Source: Flavobacteriaceae bacterium LYZ1037 (GTDB lineage Bacteria; Bacteroidota; Bacteroidia; Flavobacteriales; Flavobacteriaceae). Taken from it: a DNA stretch of 64,000 bases. Where the stretch lies: contig QFWS01000002.1 in the NCBI GenBank assembly GCA_003144015.1, forward strand, positions 1 to 64,000. The letters run 5' to 3'. Of this stretch, positions 33,815 through 42,770 are shown piece after piece; positions within the stretch are counted from its first letter, which is position 1, and each line of letters starts with the position of its first letter. The notes under the pieces were generated by a model. It searched no databases. It saw nothing but the letters and a program-made list of their open reading frames with translations, and had not been told where the DNA came from. The position numbers were made by a program, and so were the translations under genes.

Positions 33815-35974
33815 CTATTGTTTTATAATCTTTCTAGTAATTAAACCATCTGTAGTTTTAATATTTAAAAAATAAATACCACTTGAAACATGTTGTAGGT
33901 TAATTTTATTTTCGTTTAGTTCTATGTCTATTTTTTGACCTTGTATATTGTAAAGTGAGGTACTTATAATATTATCTAACCCTTTTATCGTTATGTTGTT
34001 TTGGGTTGGGTTTGGGTAGATAGTTAAAGCAGTCATTACTTGTTCCTGAAGACTTAAGGTTTCCACAATTTTTACACCATAGTCTTCCACTTGTCCAAAA
34101 TATGGTATAGTACAAGAGTTTGAAGGATTTATTAAATCAGAAATTACTCTTAATCTTAACACTTGATTAAAAACAATATTCGAATAATTAATATCAATAG
34201 ATGTCGAAACTACTTTGTCATAACTAAACTCTTCTAAAACAAGCTCTGTATTTTCAAAAGCACCATTATTATTTATATCTAACCAAGCTTTGGTATGTAT
34301 TCCATCATTAGTTTCTAAATTCCCTCTTGAGACACTTAATGTGTAAATATTATTTTGCTCTACGGTAGTAATTAGGCTACAAGTAAAGTTTTCATAATTT
34401 AATTTGTTCTCAAAAGAGTCTGGGCTATCATTATTTATAGTGTTAAATGTAACATTTGTAATACCTGCATTTTCATCATAAAGTCCTATTGGCGGATATC
34501 CAGATGGAGTTTCATTATAAACCACATTGCAATTAGAATTAGCTGGTGCTTCCTCCTCAATGATAGTAATGCTTTTAGTAACACTATCATTATCATCGCA
34601 TTCAAGATAATCATTGAATACTTCTAAAGTTATATTTTTATCTCCAATACTATTGTAACTAATATTTTCAATTTGGTTTGAAGAATTTGGGACAGTAGAG
34701 CCATTAGCCGTCCAATTATAAATAACATTACCTCTAGTATCTAAAGCCTTTAGTTGAATTATCTCGTTTTTACAGGCTGTTGTCCGTAATATAAAACTTG
34801 CAATAGGACTTCCGTTCGTTCCAGTATTTACACTATAACAATTTGAATCAAGTATCTTATTATTTATTATTGAAATGGAAGAGCTATGCCATTGTGTACT
34901 TGGGGTGGTTCCACCAGTTCCCATGATGCCTCCATTTGTGTGATGTACTGCATTAAAATTATGCCCTATTTCATGAGCTATAACTCTGACTAAATTAGAT
35001 GTTGATTGTACCACGTTGTATTTTGATTCTGTTGTACAAAGCCCATTTAAATATGCTATACCTGCTGGCCCTCCCATATCTCTTCTTGTAAAAAGCATGC
35101 CTAAATCAAAGAAATTAGTACTTAAATTACCATCATTACTCCAGCTTGAAAATAAAGAAAGTATTTCATTAGCAACAAAAACATTATCAAGCTCCATATC
35201 TAAACTAGAATTAGGTTGAGTGGATATGTTTAATGTTGTTATTTCAAAATATATAGGCTGACTAAATGGAGAATCGAATAATGAAGCTATTGATGCAATT
35301 CTGCTTATTATAGCATTTTCTACATTTGCAAGGCTCCCATAAAATGCATACTCGTCATAAGTTGTAGCTATTGCAAGTCTAACAGACATACAAGGGTTGT
35401 CACTAACCCTTTCGGATTCAACTGTGTTTTGAATAGAATTGTTAAGATTGGATGTTAATGCGCATTCGGAATTATTAATAATTATGTCAGATTCTTTATA
35501 CAGAATATAATAAGAACTATTTATGTCTTTAATATGGTGTGAAAGTTTTTCAACAATATAAACCGCATTTTCAGTTTCGATTCTAGCATAGAGATAATCC
35601 TGATTTGCAACAAGAATACCTTTATTATTATTTTCAGAGATTTTAAATATTTTCGGTTTGGTTAAATTTTTGTCTAAAACCTCATTGCCATTTTCTAATA
35701 AGTGATAATCTTTGGTAAGATTTGATATTGGTTGAATTTTGAATGAAAAAGAATGATAATCTGAAAAGATTAAATCAATGTTTGCATTATCATTTTTAGT
35801 GTACAGTAAAGCATCTAAATTTGAGTTAATCTTAAAAATGAAATATTCCTTAAACTTTTCTTGAAGCTCAATAGAGCTTTCATTTATTTTTGTGAATGAA
35901 ATATTTTGTCCAAAAAGATTTATTGATGCCGTAAATAAATAAAACATCGATATGGAAAGTAAAAGCTTTTTCAT
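33815..35974 (-). CDS. Second reprolysin-like T9SS metalloprotease
   Basis: 719 residues. The signal peptide ends near residue 22 (FTASINLFGQN). The zinc site is H334-E-I-G-H338-NFNAV-H344 with the Met-turn GGIMGTGG. The usual Gly seven residues after the first His is Asn341, a mild deviation. A PKD-like module (FNDYLECDDND) and a GEVED domain (KAWLDINNNGAFENTE, FGQVEDYGVKIV) follow, then a T9SS tail (IYPNPTQNNITIKG ... GIYFLNI ... RKIIKQ). It has the same architecture as the 26175 protein but is divergent in sequence, so it is a distant paralogue. Confidence 0.9.
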   Translation of the reverse strand: MKKLLLSISMFYLFTASINLFGQNISFTKINESSIELQEKFKEYFIFKINSNLDALLYTKNDNANIDLIFSDYHSFSFKIQPISNLTKDYHLLENGNEVLDKNLTKPKIFKISENNNKGILVANQDYLYARIETENAVYIVEKLSHHIKDINSSYYILYKESDIIINNSECALTSNLNNSIQNTVESERVSDNPCMSVRLAIATTYDEYAFYGSLANVENAIISRIASIASLFDSPFSQPIYFEITTLNISTQPNSSLDMELDNVFVANEILSLFSSWSNDGNLSTNFFDLGMLFTRRDMGGPAGIAYLNGLCTTESKYNVVQSTSNLVRVIAHEIGHNFNAVHHTNGGIMGTGGTTPSTQWHSSSISIINNKILDSNCYSVNTGTNGSPIASFILRTTACKNEIIQLKALDTRGNVIYNWTANGSTVPNSSNQIENISYNSIGDKNITLEVFNDYLECDDNDSVTKSITIIEEEAPANSNCNVVYNETPSGYPPIGLYDENAGITNVTFNTINNDSPDSFENKLNYENFTCSLITTVEQNNIYTLSVSRGNLETNDGIHTKAWLDINNNGAFENTELVLEEFSYDKVVSTSIDINYSNIVFNQVLRLRVISDLINPSNSCTIPYFGQVEDYGVKIVETLSLQEQVMTALTIYPNPTQNNITIKGLDNIISTSLYNIQGQKIDIELNENKINLQHVSSGIYFLNIKTTDGLITRKIIKQ

Positions 35975-36046
35975 TTTAATTTGTATTTAAATTAGTTGTT
36001 ATTATTAATCTTTTTGTTGAAATGTATGTTTTTAATTGATAAGGTT

Positions 36047-38749
36047 TTATTGACTACAATTACCGTCTAGAATGTCCTGTTGGGCTGGGTTGTAGTTATT
36101 ATCAGTGACGTTATAATTACCTGAAAAGCCATTTAAAATAACAGTTGATATTCCACAAAAATCTGTTAATAATTGATTATTGCTAATATTTATGAATTCA
36201 CCAATAGTTTGAATAGATGAGGCACCATTAAGATTTGTTAATGATTCATTACTACTTATCCTAAAATAGCCACCAATAGACTGAACAGAAACTAGTCCAT
36301 CAATATTGTTTAACGAAGAATTTGCACTTATATTAACAGAGTCACCAATATTTGTTACAGATGACAATCCATTGATATTAGTAAAAGCATTATTTTGATT
36401 TCTATACAATATCAATCTTTGATTGATTGTAGTTAATGACGACAATGCGTCAATATTTTCGAGATTATTATTGTCTTCAATCTGCAAAGTCTCACCAATA
36501 AAAAGTAATGAATTTAGTCCATTTAAATTTGTTATAGATGTTCTAGAAATTTTGAGAGTTCCTTGAATTTCAATTATACTACTTAAATTGCTCAATGTTG
36601 TGATATTGTTAGATAAATCTCCGATTGTAAAATTACCATTGATATGGGTATAATTATTCGAAGCGAAATCATCAAGATCTGATTGATTAAATAAAAGGAC
36701 ATTCCCATTAAAAACATTATTATTACTAACATCTGTCGTAAAATTCCAAATATTTGAAGTAGCCAGAACAGTTCCCATATTATTAATAGTCTCAACTTTC
36801 CAATAATAAGTTGTATTCTCTTGTAAACCACTATAACCATGTGTTGTTTGAGTGCCTAAATTATATTGTGTTGTAGGGTTTGAGTTTGTATCAAAATATA
36901 ATTTATATGTAGCATCTGTTGGCGTGTTTGCACCAGCAGTAAATGATAAGTTACCATTTGTCAATACATTTGTTGCTCCATTATTTGGTGTGGGATTAAA
37001 AACGGGTTCTGTATTTGCTGTATTACTTAAGGTTGTAAAACTCCAAATAGGCGAAGTTGCTAAAACACTACCTGTATTGCTAATTGTTTCAACTTTCCAA
37101 TAGTATTGAGTTCCTTCTTGTAAGCCGTTGAAATTTAAAGTATTAGTATTTGCGCCAAGATTGTAAACTGTTGTTGGATTTGGATTGGCTTCAAAATAAA
37201 CTTTAAAGGTTGCATCTGAAGGTGTATTTGTACTTTCTGAAAATGATAAATTTCCATTTAGGTTTATATCAATTGCTCCATTATTTGGTATTGGAGTGTG
37301 AACTGGGTCAGTAGTTGTATTTTGATTTAAAATAAAGCTAAATATTAAACTTTCAGTAATAATATCATTATTAGAATCTCTAGCAATTACTTTCCAATAA
37401 TATGTTCCATTATTTAAGGTATTTGAATATGTAAAATTTGTGTTATTTGTGGTTCCAAGAATGTTTAATGAATTACTTTCAGAACCCAAAAGCACCTCAT
37501 AAGTTGGCGTTTCTGTAAAATTATTTGGTTGCCAGGAGAAAACAACAGGTTGTTCTGTTATAGTTGAATTATCGGTTGGGATAGGATTTGTAATTGTTGC
37601 AATATTATAACCTCCAGATGCTATTTCCCATTCTTGTATATTGATCAAATCACTCCATTCTTCGTCAACCAAAGAGAAACCAAATGCTTGAGCCTTAAAA
37701 AAAGCACCAGTATCAATACCTCCATTAATTGACCAGCTATATTCAGTACTACTTACATCACCTTCAAATCTGGCATAAGGTTCGACACTAATTCCTGATG
37801 ATACGAAACCTTCATCGTATAACGACAGACTAAATTCAGGTTTTACATAAGCTTTAAGATTACCACTTACAGAAGCTGTTGCAGTAGCACTTTGATTATT
37901 TATAGAGAACCCATTGTCTGGAAGGTATTCCCAACCGTTGTTATAAGTAACACCAGATTTTGCAGTAGAAAGATTGTTATATGTATATAAAATACTCGCA
38001 TTTAAATCACCATTTGCACCTATATATAATGTAAATTTTGGAATAATTACAATTGGAATACCAACGGTAATTGTAATTGGTGCACTAGTAAATGAGCCTA
38101 ATTCAATATCGTTAGTGTCAAAAGATGCGTTTACTTCGGTATTTAAACTAATATTAAAATCGTTTTCGGTTGTAATTGCAAAATTAAATTCTTCAATTGC
38201 AGGAGAAAAAACTCTGTTACTAATTTTTATATCGAATGTAATATTTGGTGTAATCGTTAAACTACCGGTTAAATTAACTTCTATAGGAATTCCTCCATCA
38301 GTAGTTGTAATAGTTTCATCAATTGTAATTGTTATGGGCATAGAAGCATTTTGTGAAACGTTTCTACCTGTTTGATCGCTAGGTTGAAAAGTATAATTTA
38401 TACCTCCTTCATATTCTTCATCCTCTTCGTAAAAGTATTTTACGGCTTCACTAATCGTTGTGCTTTGTGTTTGTAATATGGTATTTCCATTTGAACTAGT
38501 TTTGCTCGTAACTTTTCTTAAAAAACCTTTTGGAGCGTTATTGTTTGCTCCTGAAACTATGATATCATTTTCTTCAATATCACTTTGAGTTCCTGTTAAA
38601 ATTATCGAATTGTTAGAAACTGAAACAATTTCTGATTCTTCTTTAACAAAGGTTTGGGGTGTTGTTTGTTGCTTTGTTGGGTCATCGTCTTTATCACATC
38701 CTGTAAATGTTATAAAAGATAAAAGCAGAAGTATAAATAGTTTTTTCAT
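36047..38749 (-). CDS. Modular lipoprotein with Fn3-like repeats and receptor L-like domain
   Basis: 900 residues. Lipobox Cys at 18 (FITFTGCDKDDD). Residues 35-380 are a beta-rich region of unknown type. Residues about 388-475, 481-575 and 581-670 are three Fn3-like modules; the last two are close repeats (NGNLSF...YYWKVETI...TSPIWSFTT). Residues about 685-890 are leucine-rich repeats of the receptor L-domain kind (LNGLNSLLFIGETLQI, NIDGLVSVQSIG). It has no T9SS domain, so it is retained by its lipid anchor and may bind a protein or glycan ligand on the surface. The start is clear. Confidence 0.85.
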   Translation of the reverse strand: MKKLFILLLLSFITFTGCDKDDDPTKQQTTPQTFVKEESEIVSVSNNSIILTGTQSDIEENDIIVSGANNNAPKGFLRKVTSKTSSNGNTILQTQSTTISEAVKYFYEEDEEYEGGINYTFQPSDQTGRNVSQNASMPITITIDETITTTDGGIPIEVNLTGSLTITPNITFDIKISNRVFSPAIEEFNFAITTENDFNISLNTEVNASFDTNDIELGSFTSAPITITVGIPIVIIPKFTLYIGANGDLNASILYTYNNLSTAKSGVTYNNGWEYLPDNGFSINNQSATATASVSGNLKAYVKPEFSLSLYDEGFVSSGISVEPYARFEGDVSSTEYSWSINGGIDTGAFFKAQAFGFSLVDEEWSDLINIQEWEIASGGYNIATITNPIPTDNSTITEQPVVFSWQPNNFTETPTYEVLLGSESNSLNILGTTNNTNFTYSNTLNNGTYYWKVIARDSNNDIITESLIFSFILNQNTTTDPVHTPIPNNGAIDINLNGNLSFSESTNTPSDATFKVYFEANPNPTTVYNLGANTNTLNFNGLQEGTQYYWKVETISNTGSVLATSPIWSFTTLSNTANTEPVFNPTPNNGATNVLTNGNLSFTAGANTPTDATYKLYFDTNSNPTTQYNLGTQTTHGYSGLQENTTYYWKVETINNMGTVLATSNIWNFTTDVSNNNVFNGNVLLFNQSDLDDFASNNYTHINGNFTIGDLSNNITTLSNLSSIIEIQGTLKISRTSITNLNGLNSLLFIGETLQIEDNNNLENIDALSSLTTINQRLILYRNQNNAFTNINGLSSVTNIGDSVNISANSSLNNIDGLVSVQSIGGYFRISSNESLTNLNGASSIQTIGEFINISNNQLLTDFCGISTVILNGFSGNYNVTDNNYNPAQQDILDGNCSQ

Positions 38750-38849
38750 AAAGATATAGATCGAGTATATAAGCTAAAATGAAAAAAATAGTCCAACTAT
38801 AAAACAAATAATGAAAATGTGATTTTAGTTAGTGAAAATCTATAAAAAT

Positions 38850-39650
38850 CTACCCATAAAAATGCTTTAAGCGCTTATTGACTTCTTCCTTATAAGTGGA
38901 TTTAATGGTGAATTCTTGATTCTGAATGGAAAGTCTGGAGCCATTGATGCGTCCGTTAAAATTTTCTGGAGCAAGGTTTACAATGTAACTTTCGTTGATG
39001 CGTACAAAATGGTAAGGCAAGGATTTTTGCAAATCGCGAAGGGAAGTTTTTAAGAAAAAATAGTCCTTATTTCTGGTTTTAAACCAAAGGTAGTTGGCTC
39101 TTAAAACTTCTTCTTTATGGTCTTCGTTACTAAAAGGCTTTACGGTAAAAAATAAAATGTCCTCATATTTTACAGGGACTTTTGTTACTCTGCTTTTATC
39201 CATTTCCTTAATAACAACTAGATAATCTACCAGTCCCATGATACCTTCTTTAGGTTCTGGTGCTTTATTATTTTGATGTCTATTTAAAACGGTTTGTATT
39301 TTGCGTATCAACTCTTTTATGTCTAAGCGTGGTTTGGTCTTTACCACATAATCTTCATGGTTTGTGCCTAAGCCTTTATAAAAGGTTTGATCGTCATCAA
39401 ACTGAGTAACATATATAAACGGAATGTGGTAGTTTTTTGAGAGTAACTCTCCCAAATCCAAACCCGTTTGCTTGCCTTCTAAATGAATGTCCAGCAATAC
39501 CAAGTCTGGTCTTTGGCTGTTAATTCTGGCAATAGCTTCTTTAACGCTTGGTGTAAAGACATCAACGGAATAATGTTCCTTGGTGAGTTTAGAACGCAGA
39601 CGTTCGTATAATATCGCTTCGTTTTCTACAATTAAGATATGTTCCTTCAT
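38850..39650 (-). CDS. LytTR response regulator
   Basis: 266 residues. Receiver domain 1-125 with phosphoacceptor D54 (VLLDIHLEG), a conserved Thr/Tyr switch region (FIYVTQFDD) and Lys in VVKTKPRL. Residues about 150-266 are a LytTR DNA-binding domain (NYLWFKTRNKDYFFLKTSL, HFVRINESYIVNL). It is encoded 4 bp downstream of its sensor kinase, giving a canonical two-component pair. Targets are unknown. Confidence 0.93.
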   Translation of the reverse strand: MKEHILIVENEAILYERLRSKLTKEHYSVDVFTPSVKEAIARINSQRPDLVLLDIHLEGKQTGLDLGELLSKNYHIPFIYVTQFDDDQTFYKGLGTNHEDYVVKTKPRLDIKELIRKIQTVLNRHQNNKAPEPKEGIMGLVDYLVVIKEMDKSRVTKVPVKYEDILFFTVKPFSNEDHKEEVLRANYLWFKTRNKDYFFLKTSLRDLQKSLPYHFVRINESYIVNLAPENFNGRINGSRLSIQNQEFTIKSTYKEEVNKRLKHFYG

Positions 39651-39654
39651 TTTT

Positions 39655-41652
39655 TTATGATTTAGGGAATTCTATAAGCAATTTCACTCCATTGTCGTTG
39701 GTTAGGTTGAAATTTCCTTTTAGTTGTTCGGTTAGTAGTTTCATAATCCGTATGCCAAAGGTATTCGCGTTTTCTATGGAAAAATTGCTGGCTAGTCCTA
39801 TTCCATTGTCTGATAAAGACAGGTTAACCTTATTGCCAGTTTCCTCTAATTTAATGCTGATTTTTCCACCATTTTCATTAAAAGCGTATTTATAGGAATT
39901 GGTAAGAAACTCGTTAATAATCAATCCCATTGGGAATGATTTTTCTGGACTTATTTGAATGTTATCGGCTATATGCTGTTCTACGGAAACACTTTTTACA
40001 TGAAAAGATTGTTGCACATTATTGGCCAAGGTATCGATGTATTTTTTAAGATTTAAATTAGTCACATCATTACTTGCGTAGAGCTGTTTGTGTACTTCGT
40101 TAATACTGTCAATTCTATTCTGGAGTTCGGTGAGTTTAATATCTATGGCTTCGTTATCAAACTCGTCTTTTACAACTTCTATAAACGTGTCAATGATGGC
40201 CAGATTGTTTTTTACTCTATGGTGCAGTTCTCTTTGCAGTGTTTCTATAGCTTCTTTTTGTTTTTTATTGCGTTGGTAATAAAACCCAAACACTCCAAGA
40301 CCTACAAAAGCCATTGCCATGCCACCAGCCATTTGCCATTTGCGTTTGCTTTCTAAAGCTATAAGCTCTGCTTGTTCTGCTTTTTCAGCTTTTAATTGAA
40401 GGTTTTCTTTTTCTTTTTTCTCGGTTTGGTATTTGGTTTCGATGTCTGTAATGGTTTCCATCGTTTCATTGTTCAATAAAGAATCTTTAATAACCAATAA
40501 ATCTTCATAAAGAAGAGGCAACAGATTTGTTCTATGCTGTAATTTCAGAATATGTATTTTCTTAATAAGACATTCTTTTTCAAGATTTAAATAGCTATTC
40601 TTTTTTGAAATATATAAAGCTTCATCGATTCTTTTAAGAGCTAAATTGTTTTCGTTATTTAATTCATGGATTTGGGCATTGGTTAATAAAATACTAACTT
40701 TAGAAAAATCGTCTGAAACACTATTTATAGTATTCATAGCTTTGCTAGAATAAATTGTTGCTTTAAGGAGGTTGTTTTTCACAAGGTAGACTTCTGCTAA
40801 TCCTTGATAAGCAATCGATAAATTTGATTTAAAATCAATGGACTCCAATATTTTTTCAGCTTCAATGAAATGATTTAAAGCTTTGTCATATTCTTTTTTT
40901 TCCATATAAACCTCACCCATACCCAATTGGATATTTCCAATATTTTGGATGTTATTAATCTCTTTTGCCAAGAGCATGGCTGTATTATAATATTCAAGGG
41001 CTTTATCGTATTTTTCAATCTCTTTAAAACAACTTGCTACATTGTTTAATGAAATTAATTGGTTTTTTTTATCTCCAATTTTTTGGCTCATTTTTTCGGA
41101 GTCAAGATAAATTGAAATGGCTTTGTCATATTCTCCAGATTTTAAATATAAATTAGCGTAATTGGTATATGTTATTGAAATAACCTCTATGGCTTTATCA
41201 GTTTTTTTATCATTTAATTTAGAAAATACGTTGTTATAATAATATTTGGCAGAATCAATTTCATTGATTGCTTCATTAAAAACACCTAAAAGCATGTTTA
41301 TATGTCCAAGAGTTCCATCTGGATCCTTTGTAAATTTATACGAACCAAATCCTTGTCTAATTTCCTTTTTAGCGACTATGAGATCTCCTTTCACATAGTA
41401 TGATGCAGCCAATGCAAACTGTATGGGATAAATGGAATCAAAATGAATTTCTTTTGAAATTTTTAAGGCATTTCTTAGATAAATAATTGCAGAATCTCTT
41501 GAAATAGGTAGGTTTGAAATATTTATATAAGTTTCAATTTTATCTCTATCTGTTTGATTGACCAGAATTTTTCTTAAACTATCCAATTTCCGTTGTTGCC
41601 CAAAAGAAAAAGAAAAAAAAAGCAAAGTGAAAAGAAGTAGCAATTGTTTCAT
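39655..41652 (-). CDS. TPR sensor histidine kinase
   Basis: 665 residues. A signal peptide (1-18, LLFTLLFFSFSFGQQ) leads to periplasmic TPR repeats (residues about 70-370, e.g. YANLYLKSGEYDKAISIYLD and YYNTAMLLAKEINN). A transmembrane segment at about 440-460 (MAGGMAMAFVGLGVFGFYY) follows a coiled coil. The kinase core is HisKA_2-type, ELHHRVKNNLA with H477/H478, then the ATPase blocks NEFLTNSYKYAFNE and SDNGIGL. It is coupled to the LytTR regulator. TPR-type kinases of this layout in Flavobacteriaceae sense unknown signals. Confidence 0.93.
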   Translation of the reverse strand: MKQLLLLFTLLFFSFSFGQQRKLDSLRKILVNQTDRDKIETYINISNLPISRDSAIIYLRNALKISKEIHFDSIYPIQFALAASYYVKGDLIVAKKEIRQGFGSYKFTKDPDGTLGHINMLLGVFNEAINEIDSAKYYYNNVFSKLNDKKTDKAIEVISITYTNYANLYLKSGEYDKAISIYLDSEKMSQKIGDKKNQLISLNNVASCFKEIEKYDKALEYYNTAMLLAKEINNIQNIGNIQLGMGEVYMEKKEYDKALNHFIEAEKILESIDFKSNLSIAYQGLAEVYLVKNNLLKATIYSSKAMNTINSVSDDFSKVSILLTNAQIHELNNENNLALKRIDEALYISKKNSYLNLEKECLIKKIHILKLQHRTNLLPLLYEDLLVIKDSLLNNETMETITDIETKYQTEKKEKENLQLKAEKAEQAELIALESKRKWQMAGGMAMAFVGLGVFGFYYQRNKKQKEAIETLQRELHHRVKNNLAIIDTFIEVVKDEFDNEAIDIKLTELQNRIDSINEVHKQLYASNDVTNLNLKKYIDTLANNVQQSFHVKSVSVEQHIADNIQISPEKSFPMGLIINEFLTNSYKYAFNENGGKISIKLEETGNKVNLSLSDNGIGLASNFSIENANTFGIRIMKLLTEQLKGNFNLTNDNGVKLLIEFPKS

Positions 41653-41782
41653 ATTAATACATTTAGCACTACTAATATAATATTTTACCTACAATTTTAA
41701 CAATTAATTAAGAGTTTTTTGTCTTATTTAGATTGTCATTAAATTAATGGATTTTATCATTAAATAAGCTTCAATTGTCACG

Positions 41783-42694
41783 TTATTTAACAATGCTTAA
41801 ACACACTATGGTATTTGTAGTGAATGTTTCAGAATGTCTAAAAAACACATTTTCACCATCCAAATCAGCTTCAATTAAATAATAATGTCCTTTAAAATAG
41901 CATTGTTTCACAATAACTTCTAAATCAGATTTTTCAACCACATGGAGTTGATGTGCATAAATAATCTTTTTATTTATGACGTTAAATTCCCCAAAAAACG
42001 AAGCGATTAAAGGTGTTTCTGGATTCTTATATAAATGTTCAGGCGTATTGTTAGCTTCTATTTTATGGTTGTTTAAAACAATCATTCTATCAGAATACGG
42101 CAAAACATCTTCCTTATCGTGCGAAGCCACAATACAAGTAATGTTATTTGCTTTTAAATAATTGAACAAACTTTGTCTTAAACTCTGTTTTTTAAAATTG
42201 TCTATGTGACTAAAAGGTTCGTCCAACAATAAAATTTCTGGCTCATTGGCTAAAGCTCTTGCTAAAGCCACACGTTGTTTTTGTCCGCCACTTAAAAGTT
42301 TGACTTTAGTGTTGGCAAATGGAGTGAGTTCTACAATTTCCAAAAGTTCTTTTATTCGGGCTTGTTTTTCTTCTGGATAGAAATTAGACAGGTGTTTCCC
42401 TATGTTTTCGGCTACAGTAATAAAAGGCATTAAATCGAATTCCTGGGCTACGTATTTCATAAAGTCGTATCCAACAACTAAGTTGTGTTTTGGCCCAAGA
42501 ATTTCGATGTCTTTCCAAAATATATGACCTTTGTTTGCGTCTAATTCTCCATAAAGTAATTTTAACAAGGTGCTTTTTCCAGAACCACTTTCGCCAATAA
42601 TAGATACATGTTCTCCAGATTCTACAGAAAAACTAATGTCTTGTAAAACAGGATTTTTTTGATATTTAAAAGAGATGTTTTTTACTTGTAGCAT
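41783..42694 (-). CDS. ABC transporter ATP-binding protein
   Basis: 303 residues. Walker A GESGSGKS, Q-loop region, signature LSGGQKQRVALARAL, Walker B ILLLDEPFSHIDN and switch His in ASHDKE are all present in the order of an ATPase subunit. The C-terminal 70 residues (about 235-303) are an extra TOBE-like beta domain as in MalK/PotA-type ATPases. There is no permease or binding-protein gene next to it, so the partner must be elsewhere. The substrate is not evident. Confidence 0.92.
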   Translation of the reverse strand: MLQVKNISFKYQKNPVLQDISFSVESGEHVSIIGESGSGKSTLLKLLYGELDANKGHIFWKDIEILGPKHNLVVGYDFMKYVAQEFDLMPFITVAENIGKHLSNFYPEEKQARIKELLEIVELTPFANTKVKLLSGGQKQRVALARALANEPEILLLDEPFSHIDNFKKQSLRQSLFNYLKANNITCIVASHDKEDVLPYSDRMIVLNNHKIEANNTPEHLYKNPETPLIASFFGEFNVINKKIIYAHQLHVVEKSDLEVIVKQCYFKGHYYLIEADLDGENVFFRHSETFTTNTIVCLSIVK

Positions 42695-42710
42695 ATAACA
42701 AAAATAACAT

Positions 42711-42753
42711 AAAAAAGAGGTCGTCTAAAAATTACTTTCTAGACGACCTCTTT
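42711..42753 (-). terminator. Intrinsic terminator of the ALDH gene
   Basis: Perfect 14-bp stem AAAGAGGTCGTCTA (42714-42727) and TAGACGACCTCTTT (42740-42753), with a T-run on the minus strand (A-run at 42711-42716 on the plus strand). Confidence 0.9.
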
Positions 42754-42770
42754 AAAAAATTAATTTGATT

